A stretch of DNA of 34,241 nucleotides, from positions 1-34,241 of the forward strand of contig WOZM01000167.1 in the NCBI GenBank assembly GCA_011620265.1, written 5' to 3'. A program made the translations under genes and the position numbers. The DNA is from Paracoccaceae bacterium (GTDB taxonomy: Bacteria > Pseudomonadota > Alphaproteobacteria > Rhodobacterales > Rhodobacteraceae). The notes beneath the pieces were generated by a model. That model saw only the letters and a list, made by a program, of their open reading frames with translations. It had not been told where the DNA came from and ran no database searches. Position 1 is the stretch's first letter. Every line of letters begins with the position of its first letter. Positions 16,913-23,906 of the stretch are shown here, one piece after another.

Positions 16913-18193
16913 TCAGTTGCAGCGCTCGGCGATGTTGTTCTCGGCGGCGAAGGCCGCCGAATCCTCGGCGAGCAGCGGGGCGATCACGTCTTGATCGGCC
17001 TCGATCCAGTCGGAAGCCTTGCTCCAGGCGCCGGCGGCGGCGTCCCACTGGAAGATCATCGCGGTGCCCGGTCCGCCGTGATCGGCGCAGGTCGACTTGA
17101 TCGGCTGCGCGAAGCCCGGCAGGCCGAGCTCATCCAGACGTTCCTCGGTCAGGTCAAGGTTCTCGAACCCCTCGCGCACCTCGGCCGCCGTCACGGCGGA
17201 ATGGCCCGCCATCTCCTGCGCCTTCCGGATCGCTTCCGAGATCACCATCGCCGCGTACATGCCGCGCGAATAGAGGGCCGTGCCGACCTGATCGCCCGCA
17301 CCCGCCGCCTTGCCGGCGTCGATGACGTATTTCTTCAGGTCCGCGTAGATCGGATAGTCCGAGCCCGTGCCGTGGAAGCTGATCATCTTGTAGCCGTTCG
17401 CCCTGTCGCCGGCGGGCTCAACGTCATTTTCCGAACCCGACCACCAGATGCCGATGAAGTGGTCCATCGGGTACTTGATGTTCACGGCTTCCTGGACGGC
17501 GACTGAGTTCATCACGCCCCAGCCATACATGATGACATAGTCGGGCTTGTCGCGGCGGATCTGGAGCCACTGGCTCTTCTGTTCCTGCCCCGGATGGTCG
17601 ACCGGGATTTCGACAAGCTCGTAGCCGTGCTTCTTGGACAGTTCCTGAAGCGTGCGGATCGGCTCCTTTCCATAGGCGGAGTTGTGGTAGATCAGCGCGA
17701 TCTTCTTGCCTTCAAGGCTCCCGCCCTCCTGATCCAGAAGGTGGTTGATGATGATCGAGGCGCCGTCCCAATAGTTGGCCGGATAGTTGAAGACATTGGC
17801 AAAGACCTTGCCGTTGGCGGCCGAAGTCCGGCCATAGCCGGGCGTGTAAAGCGTGATGCCGTCCGCCGTCACCTTCGGGATCAACTGATAGGTGATGCCG
17901 GTCGAAAGCGGGTTGTAGACCAGCGAGCCGAGGCCCTTCGTCGCCTCGTAGCACTCCACGCCCTTCTCCGTATTGTAGGCGGTTTCACATTCCGGCACCG
18001 AAACCAACTCGCCGCCGATACCGCCGTCACGCGCATTCAGAAGCTCGAAATAGTCGCTGAAGCCGTCGGCATAGGGAATGCCGCTCGGCGCATAGGGGCC
18101 GGTGCGGTAGCTGAGGTTCGGCACCACCAGTTCGGCCAGCGCCGGCGTCGCGACCGCCATTGCCAGGGCCAGTGCAGTCAGGGTCTTCTTCAT
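16913..18193 (-). CDS. periplasmic substrate-binding protein of the ABC importer (HAAT family)
   Basis: 426 residues from the ATG at 18193, which has a GGGAGGAG ribosome-binding site; the frame is open 53 codons further upstream, but that part is not protein-like. Signal peptide MKKTLTALALAMAVATPALA (1-20). The mature protein is a type I periplasmic binding fold (Peripla_BP_6): LVVPNLSYRTGPYAPSG at the start, GKKIALIYHNSAYGKEP in the middle and YVIMYGWGVMNSVAVQEA. It is longer than LivJ (about 345 mature residues), as are the homologues next to CoA ligases, which are thought to bind aromatic or fatty acids rather than leucine. Cysteines near the start of the mature part (CETAYNTEKGVEC) and at the end may form disulfides. 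Confidence 0.9.
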   Translation of the reverse strand: MKKTLTALALAMAVATPALAELVVPNLSYRTGPYAPSGIPYADGFSDYFELLNARDGGIGGELVSVPECETAYNTEKGVECYEATKGLGSLVYNPLSTGITYQLIPKVTADGITLYTPGYGRTSAANGKVFANVFNYPANYWDGASIIINHLLDQEGGSLEGKKIALIYHNSAYGKEPIRTLQELSKKHGYELVEIPVDHPGQEQKSQWLQIRRDKPDYVIMYGWGVMNSVAVQEAVNIKYPMDHFIGIWWSGSENDVEPAGDRANGYKMISFHGTGSDYPIYADLKKYVIDAGKAAGAGDQVGTALYSRGMYAAMVISEAIRKAQEMAGHSAVTAAEVREGFENLDLTEERLDELGLPGFAQPIKSTCADHGGPGTAMIFQWDAAAGAWSKASDWIEADQDVIAPLLAEDSAAFAAENNIAERCN

Positions 18194-18287
18194 CTGGGTC
18201 TCCTCCCAAGGGTTTTCGGTTATCTCCGCCGGCTTCGGCCGGTCTTCTTGTCGGGTGCCCGCGGCGGGGCCCCTGTCGGGCGGCCCC
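18194..18287 (-). other. 94-nt spacer between livM and the binding-protein gene, with short hairpins
   Basis: On the minus strand it holds CCGGC-CGAA-GCCGG (18229-18242), several GC-rich self-complementary stretches nearer livM, and the ribosome-binding site of the next gene. No promoter or ORF is convincing. Confidence 0.5.
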
Positions 18288-19364
18288 TCAATGCGGGAAG
18301 GGCCAAAGCCGGAGTTTCTCCTTCGCGAGCTTCCACAATTGCGCGATGCCATGAGGCTCGGCGATGAGGAAGATCACGATCAGCGCGCCGACGATCATCA
18401 GCTCGATATGCGCGGCGAGGTCGGTCGCCCAGCCGAACTGGCCGACAAGGACGTTCTTCAGGAAGACCGGCAAGAGGACGAGGAAGGCCGCCCCGGCGAA
18501 GCTGCCGAAGATCGAGCCCAGCCCGCCGATGATCACCATGAACAGGATGAGGAACGACTTCTGGATGCCGAAGGCCTCGCCCACCTCGACCGCGCCGAGA
18601 TAGACGCTGAAGAACAGCGCGCCGGCGACGCCGATATAGAAGGACGAGATCGCGAAGGCGGAGAGCTTCGTCGTCAGCGGGTTCACCCCGATGATTTCGG
18701 CCGCGATATCCATGTCGCGGATCGCCATCCATTTGCGCCCCGCCGTGCCCCGCGTCAGGTTCCGGGCGAGCCAGGCGAGGCCGACGAGGATCACTAGGCA
18801 GAAGAGGTATTTCGCCGATGCGGTCGTATTCGCACCGGTCACGAAATGCCCGAGGACCGTGCGTTCTGGCGCCGAAATCTGGCCCGAAGCGGAGTAGTTG
18901 TAGAACCACGGCACCTTGTTGAAGAGCCAGACGAGGAAGAACTGCGCGGCGAGCGTCGCGACGGCGAGGTAGAAACCCTTGATGCGCAAGCTCGGCAGGC
19001 CGAAGAGCAGGCCCACACCGGCCGTGATCCCGCCCGCCAAGAGGACGTGGATCAGGATCGAGACTTCGGGAAAGGCGGTCATCAGCTTGTAGCAGGCATA
19101 GGCGCCGACGGCCATGAACCCCCCGGTGCCGAGCGAGACCTGGCCGCAATAGCCGACGAGGATATTCAGCCCGATCGCGGCGATCGAGTAGATCAGGAAC
19201 GGCACGAAGACCGCGTTGGCCCAGTAATCGTTGATCAGGAACGGGATCACCCCGAAGGCGATGGCCAGAACCGCGTAATAGCGCCAGCGGTCGAGCTTGA
19301 TCGGGAAGGTCTGGCTGTCCTCCACATAGGTTGTCTTGAAGTCGCCTGCCTCGCGGTAAAACAC
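18288..19364 (-). CDS. ABC importer permease (LivM type)
   Basis: A 358-residue inner-membrane permease with eight or more hydrophobic helices. It has the LivM landmarks GLNILVGYCGQVSLGTGGFMAVGAYA (first third) and the cytoplasmic coupling loop MAIRDMDIAAEIIGVNPLTTKLSAFAISSFYIGVAGAL. The N-terminus carries an extra soluble stretch (MFYREAGDFKTTYVEDSQTF), usual in the permeases of this ligase-associated group. The start is a GTG at 19364 behind a strong AGGAGGT. With LivH it forms the membrane channel. It is separated from the small membrane gene by 83 nt that contain a GC-rich dispersed element. Confidence 0.92.
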   Translation of the reverse strand: MFYREAGDFKTTYVEDSQTFPIKLDRWRYYAVLAIAFGVIPFLINDYWANAVFVPFLIYSIAAIGLNILVGYCGQVSLGTGGFMAVGAYACYKLMTAFPEVSILIHVLLAGGITAGVGLLFGLPSLRIKGFYLAVATLAAQFFLVWLFNKVPWFYNYSASGQISAPERTVLGHFVTGANTTASAKYLFCLVILVGLAWLARNLTRGTAGRKWMAIRDMDIAAEIIGVNPLTTKLSAFAISSFYIGVAGALFFSVYLGAVEVGEAFGIQKSFLILFMVIIGGLGSIFGSFAGAAFLVLLPVFLKNVLVGQFGWATDLAAHIELMIVGALIVIFLIAEPHGIAQLWKLAKEKLRLWPFPH

Positions 19365-19391
19365 GTCTCAGACCTCCTCTCGGGCACAGGG

Positions 19392-19437
19392 CCGGGGGCG
19401 CTGCCCCCGGACCCCCGGGGTATTTTCACAACGAAGA
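19392..19437. repeat. GC-rich palindromic intergenic element
   Basis: CCGGGGGC-GCT-GCCCCCGG (19392-19410) is a perfect 8-bp stem, followed by ACCCCCGGGGTATTTTCACA and ACGAAGAAG. From memory this combination (GC-rich hairpin, CCCCGGGGTATTTT, then a GAAGAAG end) recurs between genes in Rhodobacteraceae genomes; that could not be checked here. In this operon it would sit in the mRNA between the small membrane gene and livM. Confidence 0.55.
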
Positions 19438-19447
19438 AGATGCAGGT

Positions 19448-19702
19448 TCATGCCTGCCCCTCCGGCTGGCGGTGATGCTCGCGCGGGACCTGTTTCGCGG
19501 GCCTGGCGTAGCCGGTCGCCTCGGAATGGCGCACCAGCAACAGCCAGGCGACGATGCCGATGCCCGCGCCGATGGCGGCAAGAAGGGCGGCGACGGTCAG
19601 GCTCGAGCTTTCCGTGTCGCTCGTGAGCGCGATGTAGCCGAAGGCCCAGAACCCGGCCCAGGCGATGACGTTCAGGATGGCGATCAGTTTCTGCATTCTC
19701 AT
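19448..19702 (-). CDS. small two-helix membrane protein between livH and livM
   Basis: 84 residues. Two hydrophobic helices (about 5-27 and 35-60) are separated by a short polar loop (SDTESSS), followed by a charged tail (RHSEATGYARPAKQVP...). The ATG at 19702 overlaps the livH stop as ATGA, a sign of real, coupled translation; a second Met at codon 3 is an alternative start. I know of no function. It might be an accessory subunit of the importer. Its composition and third-base GC match the neighbours, so it is not a recent arrival. Confidence 0.75.
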   Translation of the reverse strand: MRMQKLIAILNVIAWAGFWAFGYIALTSDTESSSLTVAALLAAIGAGIGIVAWLLLVRHSEATGYARPAKQVPREHHRQPEGQA

Positions 19703-20685
19703 ACCCTCTCGATGATCTTTTCACCGAAGAGACCTTGCGGCCGGAAGACGAGGAAAACCAGCGCCAGCACATAGGCGAACCAGTTTTCCGTCGCGCCGCC
19801 GATCATCGGGCCGATGGTGAATTCGAAAAGCTTCTCGCCCACCCCGATGATCAGGCCGCCGACGATGGCGCCGGGGATCGAGGTGAAGCCGCCGAGCATC
19901 AGGACCGGCAACGCCTTCAGCGCGATCAGCGAAAGCGAGAACTGCACCCCCGATTTCGTGCCCCACATGATGCCCGCGACGAGGGCGACGATCCCGGCGA
20001 TGGACCAGACCAGCACCCAGATGAAACGAAGCGAGATGCCAACCGAGAGCGCCGCCTGATGGTCGTCGGCCACGGCGCGGAGCGCCCGGCCGTACTTGGT
20101 GTATTGCGAGAAGAGCGTCAGCGACAGGACCAGAAGTGCCGCCACCACCGTCGCCACGATATCGAGATTGTCGATGAAGAAGCCGTAGCCGAAGATACTG
20201 TCGGTCACGCTCTCCACCGTCTCGGATATCCCCTGCGGCAGGCCGACATCGAGCTTCTTGATGTCCGCCCCCCACATGATGTCGCCAAGGCCTTCGAGGA
20301 AATAGGCCATGCCGATCGTCGCCATGAAGAGGATGATCGGCGGCTGATTGACGAGGTGCTTGAGCACGAACTTCTCGATGATGATCGCGAGAAGGACCAT
20401 CACCGCGGCGGTCAGGAGGATGGCGACGATGGCAGGCAGATGCCAGCCGAAGGTGCTGAGATTGGTCTTGAAGACGGCATTGATGAGATGCGCGAAGGGC
20501 ACCTGCCCGTCCTGGAACCCGACGAGCGTCAGCGCGGCGAAGAGGGCAAGCACGCCCTGCGCGTAGTTGAAGATGCCGGAGGCCTTGAAGATGAGGACGA
20601 AGCCGAGCGCCACGAGCGAATACATCACGCCCGCCATGAGGCCGTTCAGCGTGACCTCCATCGCGAAGAGAAGCTGGTCAGGCAT
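19699..20685 (-). CDS. ABC importer permease (LivH type)
   Basis: A 328-residue inner-membrane permease with about eight helices. It has the LivH start LNGLMAGVMYSLVALGFVLIFKASGIFNYAQGVLALF, the coupling segment GRALRAVADDHQAALSVGIS and the late GGFTSIPGAIVGGLIIGVGEKLFE. It is longer than E. coli LivH (308) through an insert around 120-175 that includes LGDIMWGADIKKLDVGLP; this longer form is usual in the acid/aromatic-type transporters. An AGGAGG ribosome-binding site precedes the ATG. Confidence 0.93.
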   Translation of the reverse strand: MPDQLLFAMEVTLNGLMAGVMYSLVALGFVLIFKASGIFNYAQGVLALFAALTLVGFQDGQVPFAHLINAVFKTNLSTFGWHLPAIVAILLTAAVMVLLAIIIEKFVLKHLVNQPPIILFMATIGMAYFLEGLGDIMWGADIKKLDVGLPQGISETVESVTDSIFGYGFFIDNLDIVATVVAALLVLSLTLFSQYTKYGRALRAVADDHQAALSVGISLRFIWVLVWSIAGIVALVAGIMWGTKSGVQFSLSLIALKALPVLMLGGFTSIPGAIVGGLIIGVGEKLFEFTIGPMIGGATENWFAYVLALVFLVFRPQGLFGEKIIERV

Positions 20686-20721
20686 GGGTCGCCTCCTTCT
20701 TCGCCGGGCGGCGCGTGTAGC

Positions 20722-20749
20722 TACGGAAGAAATACGGATGCACTACGGA
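20722..20749. repeat. three TACGGA direct repeats with exact 11-bp period
   Basis: TACGGA occurs at 20722, 20733 and 20744 (TCCGTA on the coding strand), each 11 bp from the next, in the 80-nt gap between livG and livH. The intervening bases differ, so it is not a simple tandem duplication. Equal spacing of about one helical turn is what OmpR/PhoB-type regulators recognise, and such a regulator is encoded 5 kb away. No clear -35/-10 pair accompanies it. Confidence 0.6.
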
Positions 20750-20765
20750 TAAACGACGGGCACGG

Positions 20766-21584
20766 TCAGTCATGCGCGACCCCCAGATAGGCGTCGATCA
20801 CCTCTTGATTGTTCCTGACCTCGTCCGGAGTGCCGTCGCCGATCTTGCGGCCGTAATCCATCACCACGACCCGGTCGGAAAGGTCCATGACCACGCCCAT
20901 GTCGTGCTCGATGAGCGCGATGGTGGTGCCGAATTCGTCGTTCACGTCGAGGATGAAGCGCGACATGTCCTCCTTCTCCTCGACGTTCATGCCGGCCATC
21001 GGCTCGTCCAGAAGCAGGAGCTTCGGCTCGGCGGCGAGCGCGCGGGCAAGCTCCACCCGCTTCTTCAGGCCGTAGGGCAGCCGCCCGACCGGGGTCTTGC
21101 GGATCGCCTGAATCTCAAGGAAATCAATGATTTTCTCGACCTTTTCGCGATGTTCCGTCTCTTCCTTCTGCGCCCCGCCCCACCAGATCGCCTGGCTCAG
21201 AAGCCCCGATTTCATCATCGTCAGGCGCCCGGTCATGATGTTGTCGAGAACGCTCATCCCGTCGAAGAGCGCGATGTTCTGGAAGGTCCGGGCGATGCCG
21301 AGGCGGGCGACCTGATAGGGCTTCATCGGCCCGCGCTTGTAGCCCTTGAACCAGACCTCGCCTTCCTGCGGCACGTAGAAGCCCGAGATGACATTGAGCA
21401 TGGAGGACTTGCCGGCGCCGTTCGGCCCGATGATCGCCCGGATCTCGCCGTCGCGGATGTCGAAGCTGATATCGGTGATGGCCTTCACCCCGCCGAAGCG
21501 CAGGGTGATGTTCTTCATCTCCATCAGCACGCCGCCGATCTTGCGGCCGCCGGCGGCGGTGTAGCCAGAGGCATCTTGCGTCAT
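20766..21584 (-). CDS. branched-chain-amino-acid-type ABC transporter ATPase (LivG type)
   Basis: 272 residues from the ATG at 21584, behind a GGAGGGAG ribosome-binding site; an upstream extension of the frame runs through the palindromic element and is not real. Walker A GPNGAGKSS (about 52-60), LivG-type Q-loop segment ARLGIARTFQNIALFDGMSV, a signature in the degenerate form LPYGLKKRVELARAL (usually LSYGxQR), Walker B LLLLDEPMAGMN and switch His in LIEHDMGVVM. The long insert MMKSGLLSQAIWWGGAQKEE is typical of LivG proteins beside CoA ligases. It pairs with LivF to power the importer. Confidence 0.93.
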   Translation of the reverse strand: MTQDASGYTAAGGRKIGGVLMEMKNITLRFGGVKAITDISFDIRDGEIRAIIGPNGAGKSSMLNVISGFYVPQEGEVWFKGYKRGPMKPYQVARLGIARTFQNIALFDGMSVLDNIMTGRLTMMKSGLLSQAIWWGGAQKEETEHREKVEKIIDFLEIQAIRKTPVGRLPYGLKKRVELARALAAEPKLLLLDEPMAGMNVEEKEDMSRFILDVNDEFGTTIALIEHDMGVVMDLSDRVVVMDYGRKIGDGTPDEVRNNQEVIDAYLGVAHD

Positions 21585-21610
21585 GTCTCTCCCTCCGTCG
21601 AGGTTCGGGC

Positions 21611-21712
21611 AGCCCCCCCTCCCCTCCTCCCCCACAAGGGGGGAGGGGCCGCACGACCGGGAGGCTGGGCGCTTCCCCTCCCCCTTGTGGGGAGGGGAGA
21701 GGGGTGGGGGGC
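21611..21712. repeat. large imperfect palindrome of C-rich/G-rich hairpins between the ligase gene and livG
   Basis: Two copies of a CCCCTCCCCC-ACAAG-GGGGAGGGG-type hairpin unit lie in opposite orientation (about 21612-21650 and 21672-21712), around a non-repetitive centre of about 20 nt. Each unit is itself self-complementary. It fits a dispersed palindromic element (REP/MITE-like). It lies directly before the livG ribosome-binding site. Confidence 0.7.
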
Positions 21713-21723
21713 GCATGCCAGGG

Positions 21724-23703
21724 TCATTCCGCCGCCATCCTTTCCGCCGCACGCTCGACCTTCGCATCGCGGATGGTCAGCGTCGCCTTGATCTTGCCCT
21801 TGCGGCCGTCCTCGTAGGTGACCTCGGTCTCGGTATAGATGCTGTGGCTTCCGTCGTAGAGGGCGGCGATGAGGTCGGCGAACTTCTCCTCGATGATCTT
21901 GCGGCGGACCTTTCGGGTGCGCGTCAGCTCTCCGTCGTCGGCGTCGAGCTCCTTGTGCAGGATCAGGAAGCGGTGGATCTGGCAGCCCGCCAGCATCGGG
22001 TCGGCGGCAAGCGAGCGGTTGACCTCCTCGACATGGGCCGCGACCGTCTCCAGCACCTGCGGATGCTGGCTCAGTTCCTGATAGCTTGCATAGGCGATGT
22101 TGTTGCGCTCGGCCCAGTTGCCGACGGCGGTGAGGTCGATGTTGATGAAGGCGGTGCACATGGAGCGGTTCGCGCCGAAGACCACCGCTTCGAGAATGTT
22201 CGGGTAGAACTTCAGCTTGTTCTCGACGTATTTCGGCGCGAAGAGGTGGCCGTCGGCCATCTTGCCGACATCCTTCGCCCGGTCGATGATCCTGAGATGC
22301 CCGGTGCCGTCCTCGAAGAAGCCGGCATCGCCCGTCGCCACCCAGCCCTCGGCATCCTTGGTCGCGGCGGTCGACTCGGCGTTCTTGTAGTACTCGACGA
22401 AGGTTCCGGGCGAGCGGTAGAAGACCTCGCCGTTCTCGGCGATCTTCACCTCGACGCCCGGCGACGGCACGCCCACGGTGTCCGAGCGCACCTCTCCGTC
22501 GGGCTGCTGGGTGATGAAGACCGACGCCTCGGTCTGACCGTAGAGCTGCTTCAGGTTGATCCCGAGCGAGCGGTAGAAGTCGAAGATCTCCGGCCCGATC
22601 GCCTCGCCCGCCGTATAGCCGACGCGGATGCGCGAAAAGCCGAGCGTGTTCTTCAGCGGCCCGTAAACCAGAATGTTCCCAAGCCAGTAGCGGAAGCGGT
22701 CGAGGCCCGAGACCGGCTTGCCGTCGAGGATCGCGGGGCCGACGCGGCGGGCCACCTCCATGTAATGGTCGAACATCCGCTTCTTCAGCCGCCCGGCATC
22801 CTCCATGCGGATCATCACATTGGTGAGCTGGGTTTCGAAGACCCGCGGCGGGGCGAAGAAGTAGGTCGGCCCGATCTCGCGCAGGTCGGTCATCATCGTC
22901 GCGGCGTTTTCCGGGCAGTTCACGGTGAAACCGGTCCAGAAGGCCTGACCCACGGAGAAGATGAAGTCGCCGACCCAGGCCATCGGCAGATAGGCCACCA
23001 CCTCGTCGTGGTGGCTCAGGTGATCGAATTCGGACGAGTTCTTCGAGGTCTCGATGATGTTGCGGTTCGAGAGCACCACGCCCTTCGGCTTGCCGGTCGT
23101 GCCCGAGGTGTAGAGCATCACGCAGGTATGGTCGTAGGTCAGTTCCGCGATCCGGGCGTCGAGCTCGGCATCGAATCGCTGATGCGCGGCGCGGCCCTCG
23201 GCGGCGATGTCGGCAAGGGCGTTCATGGCGGAATGGTCGTATTTCCGCATCCCCCGCTTGTCGAGATAGGCGATGTGGTCGAGCTTGGTGCCCCGGCCCT
23301 CCAGGCTTTCCTGCACTTCGAGAACCTTGTCGACCTGTTCCTGATCGCCGGCCACCACGAAGCGCGCGCCGCAATGCTCGAGCACATAGGCCATCTCTTC
23401 GGCGACCGCGTCCTGATAGAGCGGCACCGGCACCGCGCCACACATCTGCGCCGCCACCATCGACCAGTAGAGCGCGGGGCGGTTGCGGCCGATGATCGCG
23501 ACATGGTCGCCGCGCTCGATCCCGAGCGTCATGAAGCCAAGGGCCATCGCCCGGACCTCTTCGGCGGTCTGGCCCCAGGTCCAGCTTTGCCAGATGCCGA
23601 ATTCCTTCTCGCGAAAGGCAGGCAGCGCGCCCCACTGGCGCGCATTGCGCGCCAACAGCGCCGGAATGGACTGCAAATCGCCCGTCGTCGCGTCTTCTGC
23701 CAC
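21724..23703 (-). CDS. long AMP-forming acyl-CoA synthetase
   Basis: 659 residues starting at a GTG (23703, protein start MAEDATTGDLQSIP), chosen because GGGAGGAG lies 7 nt before it. The frame can be extended to an ATG at 23802, but that part is arginine-rich and unlike protein. ANL-superfamily motifs: MLYTSGTTGKPKGVVLSNRN (about 197-216), the LYGQTEAS motif, GWVATGDAGFFEDG, and IDRAKDVGKMADGHLFAPKYVEN in the C-terminal domain. The long middle and end resemble long-chain acyl-CoA synthetases (FadD15/ACSL type). It is the first gene of the operon and diverges from the kinase gene. It activates a carboxylic acid to its CoA ester; the chain length is not readable. Confidence 0.9.
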   Translation of the reverse strand: MAEDATTGDLQSIPALLARNARQWGALPAFREKEFGIWQSWTWGQTAEEVRAMALGFMTLGIERGDHVAIIGRNRPALYWSMVAAQMCGAVPVPLYQDAVAEEMAYVLEHCGARFVVAGDQEQVDKVLEVQESLEGRGTKLDHIAYLDKRGMRKYDHSAMNALADIAAEGRAAHQRFDAELDARIAELTYDHTCVMLYTSGTTGKPKGVVLSNRNIIETSKNSSEFDHLSHHDEVVAYLPMAWVGDFIFSVGQAFWTGFTVNCPENAATMMTDLREIGPTYFFAPPRVFETQLTNVMIRMEDAGRLKKRMFDHYMEVARRVGPAILDGKPVSGLDRFRYWLGNILVYGPLKNTLGFSRIRVGYTAGEAIGPEIFDFYRSLGINLKQLYGQTEASVFITQQPDGEVRSDTVGVPSPGVEVKIAENGEVFYRSPGTFVEYYKNAESTAATKDAEGWVATGDAGFFEDGTGHLRIIDRAKDVGKMADGHLFAPKYVENKLKFYPNILEAVVFGANRSMCTAFINIDLTAVGNWAERNNIAYASYQELSQHPQVLETVAAHVEEVNRSLAADPMLAGCQIHRFLILHKELDADDGELTRTRKVRRKIIEEKFADLIAALYDGSHSIYTETEVTYEDGRKGKIKATLTIRDAKVERAAERMAAE

Positions 23704-23827
23704 CGATGCTCCTCCCGCGCGCCGTGCGTTGCGGCGCAAGTGTCGCCTCCCGGGCGATTCCTCCGTCGCCCGCAGCGTCATGCACCAAGGGATCGCCGTC
23801 AAAGATTTCCTGACTTTTTCGCAAACC

Positions 23828-23840
23828 TTACGAATTGTAA
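23828..23840. promoter_or_regulatory. palindrome TTAC-N5-GTAA in the divergent promoter region; candidate operator and -10 element
   Basis: TTACGAATTGTAA sits in the only AT-rich patch of the 203-nt gap between the divergent ligase and kinase genes. On the minus strand it contains TACAAT (23834-23839), a good -10 hexamer for the operon, but no -35 is recognisable, which would suit an activator-dependent promoter. A TTGGCC...GGCCAA inverted repeat (23851-23875) lies on the kinase side. Confidence 0.4.
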
Positions 23841-23906
23841 CAGCGCCGGCTTGGCCCTTTCGCCCCGCCGGCCAACGGTGCTAGCGATAGGGTCGGAGGA
23901 GCGCCG

